Assembly (NCBI GenBank): GCA_027489835.1
Contig: JAIXZF010000114.1
Coordinates: 1-8,370 of the forward strand
DNA: 8,370 nucleotides
Direction: 5' to 3'
From: Hyphomicrobiales bacterium
Lineage (GTDB): Bacteria; Pseudomonadota; Alphaproteobacteria; Rhizobiales; Beijerinckiaceae
Of this stretch, positions 1 through 6,067 are shown one piece after another. Each line of letters begins with the position of its first letter. Within the stretch, counting starts at the first letter, position 1. The notes beneath the pieces were generated by a model. The model was not told the DNA's origin and ran no database searches. It worked only from the letters and a program-made list of their open reading frames with translations. The position numbers and the translations under genes were made by a program.

Positions 1-65
1 CATCTGACGATATTTAGCGCTGGCGCGTACACGAGGGGGTGTGCTGATATTTCGCAGGGATCGTC

Positions 66-88
66 GCTGGGGGCGCATGGCCGCCAGC
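66..88 (+). other. Leader hairpin just upstream of the first ribosome binding site
   Basis: Bases 66-74 can pair with 80-88, leaving a five-base GCATG loop. The stem is 9 bp with one G-G mismatch (71 against 83). It ends seven bases before the GGGGGA ribosome binding site of the substrate-binding protein. It could be a 5' UTR structure that stabilises the message or tunes initiation. In sequence this GC-rich it may also arise by chance. Confidence 0.3.
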
Positions 89-94
89 CAAGCC

Positions 95-100
95 GGGGGA
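95..100 (+). promoter_or_regulatory. Ribosome binding site of the substrate-binding protein
   Basis: GGGGGA lies five bases before the ATG at 106. It supports that start over the in-frame ATG at 115. Confidence 0.65.
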
Positions 101-105
101 CAGCC

Positions 106-1131
106 ATGACGTCGATGACACGCCGCGCCGCGATCAAGGGCGCTCTGGCCGCGGGAGCGGCCACCGGGCTCGGCCCCCTTCTGAGCGTCGAGGCCAGCGC
201 GCAGGGCAAGGCGGTGGTGAACCTGCAACTGGGCTGGCTCCTGTCGGGCAACCAGATCGGCGAGGTCTGCGCCAAGGCGCTAGGCTACTACGATGCGGAG
301 GGCGTGGAGTTGCGCTTCCAGGCGGGCGGGCCCAACATCGACGGCGTCGCGGTGGTCGCCGCCGGGCGCTTCGAGGTCGGGCAGGTTTCCTCCAGCCCCT
401 CGCTGATGCTCGCAGCCTCGCAGGACATTCCGATCAAGTGCTTCGCGACCGGCGCGCAGGTCCATCCCTACACCTTCTTCTCGCTGAAGAAGAACCCGGT
501 GCGCGAGCCAAAGGACCTCGTCGGCAAGAAGGTCGGCATCCAGGCGACCGGCGTCATCCTGCTGCGCGCCCTGCTCGCGAAGAACAAGATCGCCGAGAAG
601 GACGTGACCATCGTCACCATCGGCGCGGACATGGCGCCGCTTCTGACGGGCCAAGTCGACGTCGTGACCGGCTGGCTCACCAACACCACGGCGCTGAAGG
701 TCCTCGGCGACCAGCGCGTCGACATGCGCCTGTGGGACACCGGCGTCCGGCTCTACGCGCTGCCCTATTACGCGACCTCGGACACCATCGCGAAGAAGTC
801 CGACGTGCTGGCCAAGTTCCTGCGCGCCACCGCCAAGGGGTGGGCCTACGCCCATGCCAACCAGGAAAAGGCGGTCGATTTCCTCGTCAAGGAGTTCCCC
901 AACCTCAACCGCGCCGACGAACTCGAGGCGGCCAAGGTGATGTTGGAATACGCCTTCACCGAGAAGACGAAGGCCGAAGGCTGGGGCGCGATGGACCCGG
1001 CCGTCTGGCAGGACCAGATCGCGCTCTACGCCGAGCTGGGCCAGTTCACCAAGCGCGTGCCGAAGCTCGAGGAGGTGATGACGCTCGACATCCTCAGGGC
1101 CACGGCCGATTCCCGTCCGAAGATCGGCTGA
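106..1131 (+). CDS. ABC transporter substrate-binding protein, NMT1/THI5-like, Tat-exported
   Basis: A 341-residue periplasmic solute-binding protein that should capture the ligand for the ABC importer encoded by the next two genes. The N-terminus is a twin-arginine signal: T-R-R-A-A-I-K at residues 5-11, a hydrophobic Ala/Gly/Leu stretch to about residue 26, and an A-S-A cleavage site at 30-32. The mature part has the NMT1/SsuA-type layout: an early Q-L-G-W-L segment, a region around residues 70-100 describing a non-specific binding pocket lobe (GRFEVGQVSSSPSLM), and a K-D-L-V-G-K-K-V-G-I hinge segment near 135-145. This superfamily binds ligands as different as pyrimidines, sulfonates, nitrate and aromatic acids, so the fold does not give the substrate. 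It is first in the operon, the usual place for a binding protein needed in excess. Family assignment is confident; ligand is unknown. Confidence 0.9.
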   Translation: MTSMTRRAAIKGALAAGAATGLGPLLSVEASAQGKAVVNLQLGWLLSGNQIGEVCAKALGYYDAEGVELRFQAGGPNIDGVAVVAAGRFEVGQVSSSPSLMLAASQDIPIKCFATGAQVHPYTFFSLKKNPVREPKDLVGKKVGIQATGVILLRALLAKNKIAEKDVTIVTIGADMAPLLTGQVDVVTGWLTNTTALKVLGDQRVDMRLWDTGVRLYALPYYATSDTIAKKSDVLAKFLRATAKGWAYAHANQEKAVDFLVKEFPNLNRADELEAAKVMLEYAFTEKTKAEGWGAMDPAVWQDQIALYAELGQFTKRVPKLEEVMTLDILRATADSRPKIG

Positions 1132-1144
1132 CGGTCTGCCGTCA
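1129..1144 (+). other. Intercistronic hairpin linking the binding-protein stop to the ATPase start
   Basis: TGACGG (1129-1134) and CCGTCA (1139-1144) are perfect inverted repeats around a TCTG loop. The left arm contains the TGA stop of the binding-protein gene, and the right arm ends on the A of the ATPase ATG. No Shine-Dalgarno sequence is visible in the 12-base gap. The element could lower ATPase translation relative to the binding protein, or make it depend on ribosomes terminating upstream. Function is inferred from position only. Confidence 0.4.
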
Positions 1145-1917
1145 TGTCCACGCCAGCCGTCGATTGCCGCGGCGTCTCGGTGCGCTTCATCAACGAGCGC
1201 CGCACGGTGACGGCGCTCGAGGACGTGTCGTTCCAGGTCGAGCCGGGCGGCTTCACCAGCCTGCTCGGCCCGTCCGGCTGCGGCAAGTCCACGCTGCTGC
1301 GGGTGGTGGCCGACCTCATCGCGCCCTCGGAAGGGCGCATGTCCGTGCTGGGCTCGACCCCCGAAGAGGCGCGCAAGGCGCGGGCGCTCGGCTTCGTCTT
1401 CCAGGACGCGGCGCTGCTGCCATGGCGCACCGCTCTCGAGAATGTCGAACTGCCGCTCGAGGTGGGTGGCCGCCGCAGCCTTCCCGCCGGCGCCGCCACG
1501 CCGCGGGAACTGCTGGCGCTGGTGGGGCTGGAGGGCTGGGAGGGCAGCTACCCTCATGAGCTGTCCGGCGGCATGCGCCAGCGCGTGTCCATCGCCCGCG
1601 CCCTGCTCGGAGGGCCGCGCCTGCTGCTGATGGACGAGCCGTTCGGGGCTCTGGACGAACTCACCCGCGACCGGCTGAACGCCGAGCTGCGGCGCATCTG
1701 GGCCGCGACCGGCGCCACGATCCTGTTCGTCACGCATTCGGTCTACGAGGCCGTGTTCCTTGCCGAGCAGGTGCTGGTGCTGTCCGCCAATCCGGGCCGC
1801 GTCGCTGCGCTGGAGACGATCGCTCTGCCGAAGGACCGCAGCCTCGCCATCCGCGACACGGCCGAATTCGTCGGGATCGCCTCGCGCCTGCGCGGCCATC
1901 TGGGGAGCGTGCATTGA
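1144..1917 (+). CDS. ABC transporter ATP-binding protein (SsuB/TauB-like family)
   Basis: A 257-residue cytoplasmic ATPase that powers the importer. All nucleotide-binding motifs are intact: Walker A G-P-S-G-C-G-K-S-T at residues 42-50 (Lys48), Q-loop Gln87 in F-Q-D-A-A-L-L-P-W, signature L-S-G-G-M at 140-144, Walker B L-L-L-M-D-E at 160-165 with the D-loop G-A-L-D at 168-171, and H-loop His198. The L-L-P-W after the Q-loop and the P-F-G-A-L-D tail are typical of the nitrate/sulfonate/taurine importer ATPases, matching the NMT1-type binding protein before it. The start is the ATG at 1144, 12 bases after the previous stop. It lacks a clear ribosome binding site and sits in a hairpin, so translation may be coupled to the upstream gene. 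It overlaps the permease gene by 4 bp. Substrate cannot be read from this subunit. Confidence 0.95.
   Translation: MSTPAVDCRGVSVRFINERRTVTALEDVSFQVEPGGFTSLLGPSGCGKSTLLRVVADLIAPSEGRMSVLGSTPEEARKARALGFVFQDAALLPWRTALENVELPLEVGGRRSLPAGAATPRELLALVGLEGWEGSYPHELSGGMRQRVSIARALLGGPRLLLMDEPFGALDELTRDRLNAELRRIWAATGATILFVTHSVYEAVFLAEQVLVLSANPGRVAALETIALPKDRSLAIRDTAEFVGIASRLRGHLGSVH
1902..1907 (+). promoter_or_regulatory. Ribosome binding site supporting a TTG start for the permease
   Basis: GGGGAG lies inside the 3' end of the ATPase gene, six bases before the TTG at 1914. This favours the TTG start; the permease frame has no ATG before its first membrane segment. Confidence 0.6.
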
Positions 1918-2762
1918 CGATCGCGCTTGACGACGGAGGCTTCGCCACCAACCGGGCGGCCGCGATCAGGGCCGCGGAGGATGCCTTCCGCGCCCGGCAG
2001 GCGCGCGCCCGGCTGCGCCGGCGCATCCTGCCCGTGGCCGGCATCGCGACGCTGATCGGCGTGTGGGCCGCGCTGGTCTACATCCTCAAGGTGCCGACCT
2101 TCGTGGCGCCCTCGCCGCAGCTGGTCGCGGCGACGCTGGTCGGACGGTTCGGCATCCTCATGACCAACCTGCTGCCGACCGCCATCGAGGCGATCTCCGG
2201 CTTCCTGCTGGGCAACGCCGCCGCGATCCTCATCGCCACGGTGTTTGTCCACAAGAAGTCGATGGAGCAGGCCTTCTTTCCGGTGGTGGTTCTGATCAAC
2301 ACCATTCCGGTCGTCGCCAAGGCGCCGATCCTCGTGCTGCTGCTCGGCAACGGCATGGAGCCGAAGATCGCCATCGCCGCGCTGATCTGCTTCTTCCCGA
2401 CGCTGGTGAACATGGTGCGGGGGCTCGAATCGGTGAACCCGCAATCGCTCGAGCTGATGAAGGTGCTGTCCGCCTCCCGGCGCGAGATCTTCTTCAAGCT
2501 CCGCATGCCGAACGCGCTGCCCTACCTGTTCTCCGCGCTCAAGATCGCGGCCTCGACGGCCGTCATCGGCGCCATCGTCGGCGAGTGGATCGGATCCACT
2601 ACCGGCATCGGCGCGCTCATCATCCAGTCCACCTACAATTTCGACAGCGCCATGCTCTACGCCACGGTGATCGTGGGCTCGGCCTTCTCGGTGCTGTTCT
2701 TCCTGACCATCACGCTGATCGAGCGCCTCGTGGTGCGCTGGCAGCCCGTGGCCGCCGTCTGA
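1914..2762 (+). CDS. ABC transporter permease, BPD_transp_1 (SsuC/TauC-like) family
   Basis: A 282-residue inner-membrane protein that forms the import channel, probably as a homodimer. It starts with TTG at 1914, overlapping the ATPase stop by 4 bp (TTGA), with a good ribosome binding site. Residues 1-36 are a basic, Ala/Arg-rich cytoplasmic tail. About six membrane segments follow, near residues 38-60, 90-112, 121-145, 151-169, 203-224 and 247-270. The cytoplasmic coupling loop that docks on the ATPase is around residues 180-199, ending R-M-P-N in the usual place of the EAA motif's I-x-L-P; the E-A-A triplet itself is degenerate (E-L-M). Length and topology are normal for the family. With genes one and two it makes a complete importer, so no further subunit is needed. 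Confidence 0.92.
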   Translation: MTIALDDGGFATNRAAAIRAAEDAFRARQARARLRRRILPVAGIATLIGVWAALVYILKVPTFVAPSPQLVAATLVGRFGILMTNLLPTAIEAISGFLLGNAAAILIATVFVHKKSMEQAFFPVVVLINTIPVVAKAPILVLLLGNGMEPKIAIAALICFFPTLVNMVRGLESVNPQSLELMKVLSASRREIFFKLRMPNALPYLFSALKIAASTAVIGAIVGEWIGSTTGIGALIIQSTYNFDSAMLYATVIVGSAFSVLFFLTITLIERLVVRWQPVAAV

Positions 2763-2775
2763 ACGGAGAGCGCGC

Positions 2776-4128
2776 ATGTCCCATCCCATGACCATCGAGG
2801 AGGGCCCGGGCTCGGCGCCCGTGGTCGCCCGGTCCGACGTCGTGGTCGTCGGCGGCGGCCCGGCCGGCTTCTCGGCCGCCATCGCCGCGCGCCGGGAAGG
2901 CTGCTCGGTCACGCTGATCGAGCGTTATCCCTATCTCGGCGGGCTGGCCTCGGGCGGCATGGTGCTGGTGCTCGACGACATGAACAACGGCCAGGAGGTG
3001 ACCGTCACCGGGCTGTGCATGGAGATGATCGAGCGGATGGAGACGGTCGGCGCCTGTGTCTATCCCCCGCCGGAGGATCGCCGGCAGGGCTGGGACGTGC
3101 ACCGCAAATGGGCCCATTGGGGCCTGTTCGACTTCCGCTCCTCGTCCAAGCCGATGCCGATCGTGATGGCGGCCGCCTTCGATCCCGATGGCTGGAAGCG
3201 GATGTCCAACGTGATGATCGCCGAGGCCGGCGTCGATGTCAGGCTGCATTCCTGGTTCTCGAAGGCGATCGTCCGCGACGGCGCGATCAAGGGCGTGATC
3301 TGCGAGACCAAGGCCGGGCGCCAGGCCATCCTCGGCGACGTGGTGATCGACACCTCCGGCGACCTCGACGTGGCCGCCGCAGCCGGCGCGGCCTTCACGG
3401 AAGGCTCCTACATGGTCACTACGGTGTTCCGCCTCGGCGGCGTGGACACCGAGGCGGCCGAGCGCTTCCGCTTCGAGGAGCCCGAGCGCTTCGCCCTGCT
3501 CGACAAGCAGGTCAAGAAGATGATCGGCGGCGCCTGGGACCGCTGGTGGCTCTCGACCCCGTTGCCGGGCATCGTCTGGTGCAACTGCCCGCACATGACC
3601 GGCTACGACGCGATGAAGGTCGAGGACCAGACGCGCGCCGATTTCGACGGCCGCGAGCGCATCTACGCGACCGTCGACTTCATCCGCGCCAACATGCCCG
3701 GCTTCGAGCGTTGCCACGTCATCGACGTCGCGCCCCAGCTCGGCGTGCGCCAGACCCGGCTGCTCAAGGGCGAATACGTGGTGACCAAGAGCGACGTGAA
3801 CGACCGCGTCTGGTTCGAGGATACGGTGGCGCGGGGGCGGGACTACTACACGCCCTACCGCGCCATGCTGCCGGTCGGCATCGAGGGCCTGCTGGTGGCG
3901 GGGCGGCACTACTCGGCCACGGAATCCGCGCAGAAGCTGTCGCGGGAAATTCCGCCCTGCATGTCTATGGGCCAGTCGGCGGGCGTCGCCGCCGCGCTGG
4001 CGCTTTCGGCCGGCATCAAGCTGCGTCATGTCGATGCGGCCGCCATCCGCGGCCGTGTCCGCGCGCAGGGGGGCGATCCGGGCGACAGGCCCTCGGCCAA
4101 TGCGAAACTTCTGGAGACGGTCGCGTGA
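2776..4128 (+). CDS. FAD-dependent oxidoreductase, FAD_oxidored family, substrate unknown
   Basis: A 450-residue predicted cytoplasmic flavoprotein with no signal peptide. The FAD-binding Rossmann fold starts at residue 21: V-V-V-V-G-G-G-P-A-G at 22-31, with Glu49 ending the second strand as the likely ribose-binding acid. A second family hallmark, V-I-D-T-S-G-D-L-D, lies at 190-198 (usual form D-A-T-G-D-x-D). The C-terminal FAD-contacting part has G-L-L-V-A-G-R at 371-377, followed by a P-P-C-M-S-M-G-Q-S-A-G segment near 391-401. The whole architecture is present and full length. A W-C-N-C-P-H motif at 268-273 lies in the middle domain, where substrate specificity would be set. GGAGAG five bases before the ATG at 2776 supports the start; an ATG at 2788 is possible. 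It sits 13 bases after the permease and overlaps the CoA-transferase, so it probably acts on the imported compound before CoA activation. The reaction is not known. Confidence 0.85.
   Translation: MSHPMTIEEGPGSAPVVARSDVVVVGGGPAGFSAAIAARREGCSVTLIERYPYLGGLASGGMVLVLDDMNNGQEVTVTGLCMEMIERMETVGACVYPPPEDRRQGWDVHRKWAHWGLFDFRSSSKPMPIVMAAAFDPDGWKRMSNVMIAEAGVDVRLHSWFSKAIVRDGAIKGVICETKAGRQAILGDVVIDTSGDLDVAAAAGAAFTEGSYMVTTVFRLGGVDTEAAERFRFEEPERFALLDKQVKKMIGGAWDRWWLSTPLPGIVWCNCPHMTGYDAMKVEDQTRADFDGRERIYATVDFIRANMPGFERCHVIDVAPQLGVRQTRLLKGEYVVTKSDVNDRVWFEDTVARGRDYYTPYRAMLPVGIEGLLVAGRHYSATESAQKLSREIPPCMSMGQSAGVAAALALSAGIKLRHVDAAAIRGRVRAQGGDPGDRPSANAKLLETVA
4113..4116 (+). promoter_or_regulatory. Ribosome binding site supporting a GTG start for the CoA-transferase
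   Basis: GGAG lies within the last codons of the oxidoreductase gene, eight bases before the GTG at 4125. It fixes the start at GTGA, where it overlaps the upstream TGA. Confidence 0.55.
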
Positions 4129-5291
4129 GCAGCGAAAACGAACTGCCGCTGGCGGGAATCCGCGTCATCGACTTCACGCAGGTGATGATGGGGCCGGTGG
4201 CGACGCAGATGCTGGCCGACTACGGCGCTGACGTCATCAAGATCGAGAAGCCGGGTACGGGTGACCTCTCGCGGACGGCGTTCCCCAACGACCCTGCGGG
4301 TCTGCTCGGGCCGGTCTATTGCTCGCTGAACCGCAACAAGCGCTCGATCGTGCTCGACACGCGCAGCCCAGAGGGCAAGGCCGCCGTGCTGAAGCTGTGC
4401 GCCAGCGCCGACGTGGTCGTGAACAATTTCCGCGCCGGCGTGATGGAGCGGCTGGGCTTCGGCTGGGAGGAGCTGTCCGCGCTCAATCCGCGGCTGATCT
4501 ACGCCGTCGGCACCGGCTATGGGCTGACCGGACCCTACGCCCACAAGGGCGGGCAGGACGTGCTGGCGCAGGCCATGTCGGGCGTGATGCACCGGCGCTC
4601 CGACGCCGACCAGCCGCTGGCGGTCCATGCGACGACCTTCGCCGATTATTCGGCGGGCATGCATCTGGTGCAGGGGGTGCTCCTCGCGCTCCTCCAGCGC
4701 GCCAAGACCGGCAAGGGGCAGCGCATCAGCGTTTCGCTGCTCGATTCCATGCTGGCCGCGCAGACGCAGGAGGGTACAGCCCATCTGATGCGCGGGCGTG
4801 AGGTGAATTGGGGCGCGATGCCGCTGTCCGGCGTGTTCGAGACATCGGACGGCGCCCTCGTCATGGTCGGCGCGTTCAAGGCCAATCCGCTGAGGGACAT
4901 CTCGACGGCGCTCGGGGTCGACGATCTGTCGCTGGACCCGCGCTTCGTCGACCACTCCCGGCAGGTCGAGAACAAGAAGGCGCTCCAGGGAATCTTCCGC
5001 GAGCGCTTCCGCTCGGGCACGACCGCCCACTGGCTCGCCCGGCTCGAGGAGCAGGACCTGCTCTGCGCGCCGGTCCGCAGCCTCGCCGAGGCGCTGGCCG
5101 ACGAGCAGACCGCGATCAACGGCATGGTGCTGGAGGCCGACGGCGAGGTCGAGCGCGTCAGGGTCATCGGCTCGCCCATCCACATGGAAGGCGCGCCGGT
5201 GACGATCCGCATCCCGCCGGCGAGGCTCGGCCAGTACACCGATGCGGTGCTCGAGGAGATCGGGCTGGCGCGGCGCCAGGCGGCGGAGTGA
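4125..5291 (+). CDS. Class III CoA-transferase (CaiB/BaiF family)
   Basis: A 388-residue enzyme that moves CoA from a donor acyl-CoA to a carboxylic acid acceptor. The frame stays open far upstream, but family similarity begins only at residues 7-11 (L-P-L-A-G), so the GTG at 4125 is the real start. The N-terminal domain has I-R-V-I-D-F-T near 12-18, G-P-V-A-T-Q near 23-27 and G-A-D-V-I-K-I-E at 33-40. The conserved G-G-Q-D-V-L-A-Q-A-M-S-G segment is central. The catalytic aspartate that forms the acyl-aspartyl anhydride is Asp174, in F-A-D-Y-S-A-G-M. Typical members are about 390-410 residues and form interlocked dimers, so this looks complete. It overlaps the oxidoreductase by 4 bp and the hydratase by 1 bp. 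The pairing with a crotonase resembles CaiB/CaiD in carnitine metabolism or a racemase-type pathway, but the acid and the CoA donor cannot be named from sequence. Confidence 0.92.
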   Translation: MSSENELPLAGIRVIDFTQVMMGPVATQMLADYGADVIKIEKPGTGDLSRTAFPNDPAGLLGPVYCSLNRNKRSIVLDTRSPEGKAAVLKLCASADVVVNNFRAGVMERLGFGWEELSALNPRLIYAVGTGYGLTGPYAHKGGQDVLAQAMSGVMHRRSDADQPLAVHATTFADYSAGMHLVQGVLLALLQRAKTGKGQRISVSLLDSMLAAQTQEGTAHLMRGREVNWGAMPLSGVFETSDGALVMVGAFKANPLRDISTALGVDDLSLDPRFVDHSRQVENKKALQGIFRERFRSGTTAHWLARLEEQDLLCAPVRSLAEALADEQTAINGMVLEADGEVERVRVIGSPIHMEGAPVTIRIPPARLGQYTDAVLEEIGLARRQAAE

Positions 5292-6067
5292 TGCCGGTCC
5301 ATTTCGAGACCCGGGACCATGTCGCCCGCGTCACCATCGACCGGCCCGAGGTGCTGAACGCCGTCGACGCTGCCACCGAACGGGAGCTGGAGCGCATCTG
5401 GGACGCCATCGAGGCGGATCGGGGCATCCGTGCCGTGGTGCTCACCGGCGGCGGCGACCGCGCCTTCTGCACGGGCGCCGACATGAAGGGCGGCAGCGGC
5501 AAGAGCGGCCTCGCCTATTGGGCGGAGGCGCGGACCAACGGCTTCGGCGGCATCGCCCTGCGCCAGAGCCTCGACATTCCCGTCATTGCCCGCGTCAACG
5601 GCCATGCGGCCGGGGGCGGCTTCGAGATGGTGCTGGGCTGCGATATCGTCGTGGCGGCGGAGGAAGCGACGTTCAGCCTGCCCGAGGCGCGCGTCGGGCG
5701 CCTGCCGCTCGATGGCGGCATGACCCTGCTGCAGCGGCAGATCTCCTTCCGTGCCGCGATGGGCATCATGCTGACGGGCCGCCGCATCAAGGCCCCCGAG
5801 GCGCTGACCCTCGGAATCGTCAACGAGGTGGCCCCGCGCGCCGGCCTCGACGCGGCCGTCGAGCGCTGGCTGGCCGACATCCTCGCCTGCGCGCCGCTCT
5901 CGGTGCGCGCCATCAAGCAGGTGGTTCGGCGCACGGCTCACCTCACCGCCGTCGAGGCGCAGGCGCAGAGGCTGCCGGCCCTGGTCGAGGCGCTCGCCTC
6001 CGAAGATTCCGAGGAAGGCGTCCGCGCCTTCCTCGAGAAGCGCAAGCCCGTCTGGCAGGGGCGCTGA
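5291..6067 (+). CDS. Enoyl-CoA hydratase/isomerase (crotonase) family protein
   Basis: A 258-residue crotonase, the usual length. It should hydrate, dehydrate or isomerise a CoA thioester, most likely the product of the CoA-transferase encoded just upstream. The first oxyanion-hole segment is A-F-C-T-G-A-D-M-K-G near residues 57-66, and the second is A-A-G-G-G-F-E at 106-112. Both acid/base glutamates of true enoyl-CoA hydratases are kept: Glu112 (G-G-F-E, equivalent to Glu144 in rat mitochondrial hydratase) and Glu132 (L-P-E, equivalent to Glu164). An M-L-T-G-R-R-I helix at 160-166 is typical. The ATG at 5291 shares its A with the preceding TGA (TGATG); AGGCGG at 5278-5283 is a suitable ribosome binding site. 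A GTG one codon upstream is less likely. Dehydratase or isomerase activity remains possible. Confidence 0.92.
   Translation: MPVHFETRDHVARVTIDRPEVLNAVDAATERELERIWDAIEADRGIRAVVLTGGGDRAFCTGADMKGGSGKSGLAYWAEARTNGFGGIALRQSLDIPVIARVNGHAAGGGFEMVLGCDIVVAAEEATFSLPEARVGRLPLDGGMTLLQRQISFRAAMGIMLTGRRIKAPEALTLGIVNEVAPRAGLDAAVERWLADILACAPLSVRAIKQVVRRTAHLTAVEAQAQRLPALVEALASEDSEEGVRAFLEKRKPVWQGR
6057..6061 (+). promoter_or_regulatory. Ribosome binding site of the LysR gene
   Basis: AGGGG at the end of the hydratase gene, five bases before the ATG at 6067, fits a start within TGATG. Confidence 0.55.

Larger units (their letters stand above)
1..105. other. Non-coding leader upstream of the transporter-catabolic operon
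   Basis: No convincing ORF lies here. The first 60 bases are AT-richer than the rest of the window and carry GATATTT twice, at 9-15 and 46-52, 37 bp apart. An imperfect dyad with CTG and CAG arms lies at 44-57, and a short GCGC-TG-GCGC dyad at 17-26. This is where the operon promoter and an operator would be expected, but I could not find a -35/-10 pair with good spacing, so no promoter is called. The upstream neighbour is outside the window. Confidence 0.5.

Noticed and set aside
1..3. CAT at the window edge, a possible start codon of a divergent minus-strand gene
   Set aside because: A single triplet at the boundary gives no protein sequence to judge, so divergence cannot be claimed.
280..1914. 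544-codon open frame on the minus strand opposite the binding protein and ATPase
   Set aside because: High GC leaves antisense frames open. The translation is rich in R, G, A, H and Q with no recognisable domain, while the + strand carries motif-complete proteins.
1743..2912. 389-codon minus-strand frame opposite the permease
   Set aside because: Highly charged low-complexity translation and opposite a permease with clear membrane segments; a shadow frame.
2710..4029. 439-codon minus-strand frame opposite the oxidoreductase
   Set aside because: No motif, biased composition, and the + strand FAD motifs explain the region.
3015..4124. 370-codon in-frame extension of the CoA-transferase, which could suggest a fusion protein
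   Set aside because: The upstream part is Arg-rich shadow sequence of the oxidoreductase gene. Family similarity starts at the GTG at 4125, which has its own ribosome binding site.
5759..5779. Apparent loss of a catalytic glutamate in the crotonase at Gly158 before M-L-T-G
   Set aside because: That position is not catalytic. The two acid/base glutamates of rat hydratase align with Glu112 and Glu132, and both are present.
4646..5941. 431-codon minus-strand frame opposite the CoA-transferase and hydratase
   Set aside because: Spans two real genes and shows no domain of its own; a GC-driven shadow. The 385-codon frame at 4026-5183 and the 380-codon frame at 5938-7080 fail for the same reason.
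5242..6066. In-frame extension upstream of the LysR gene
   Set aside because: It is the shifted frame of the hydratase gene, Arg-rich and motif-free. The LysR helix-turn-helix begins right after the ATG at 6067.
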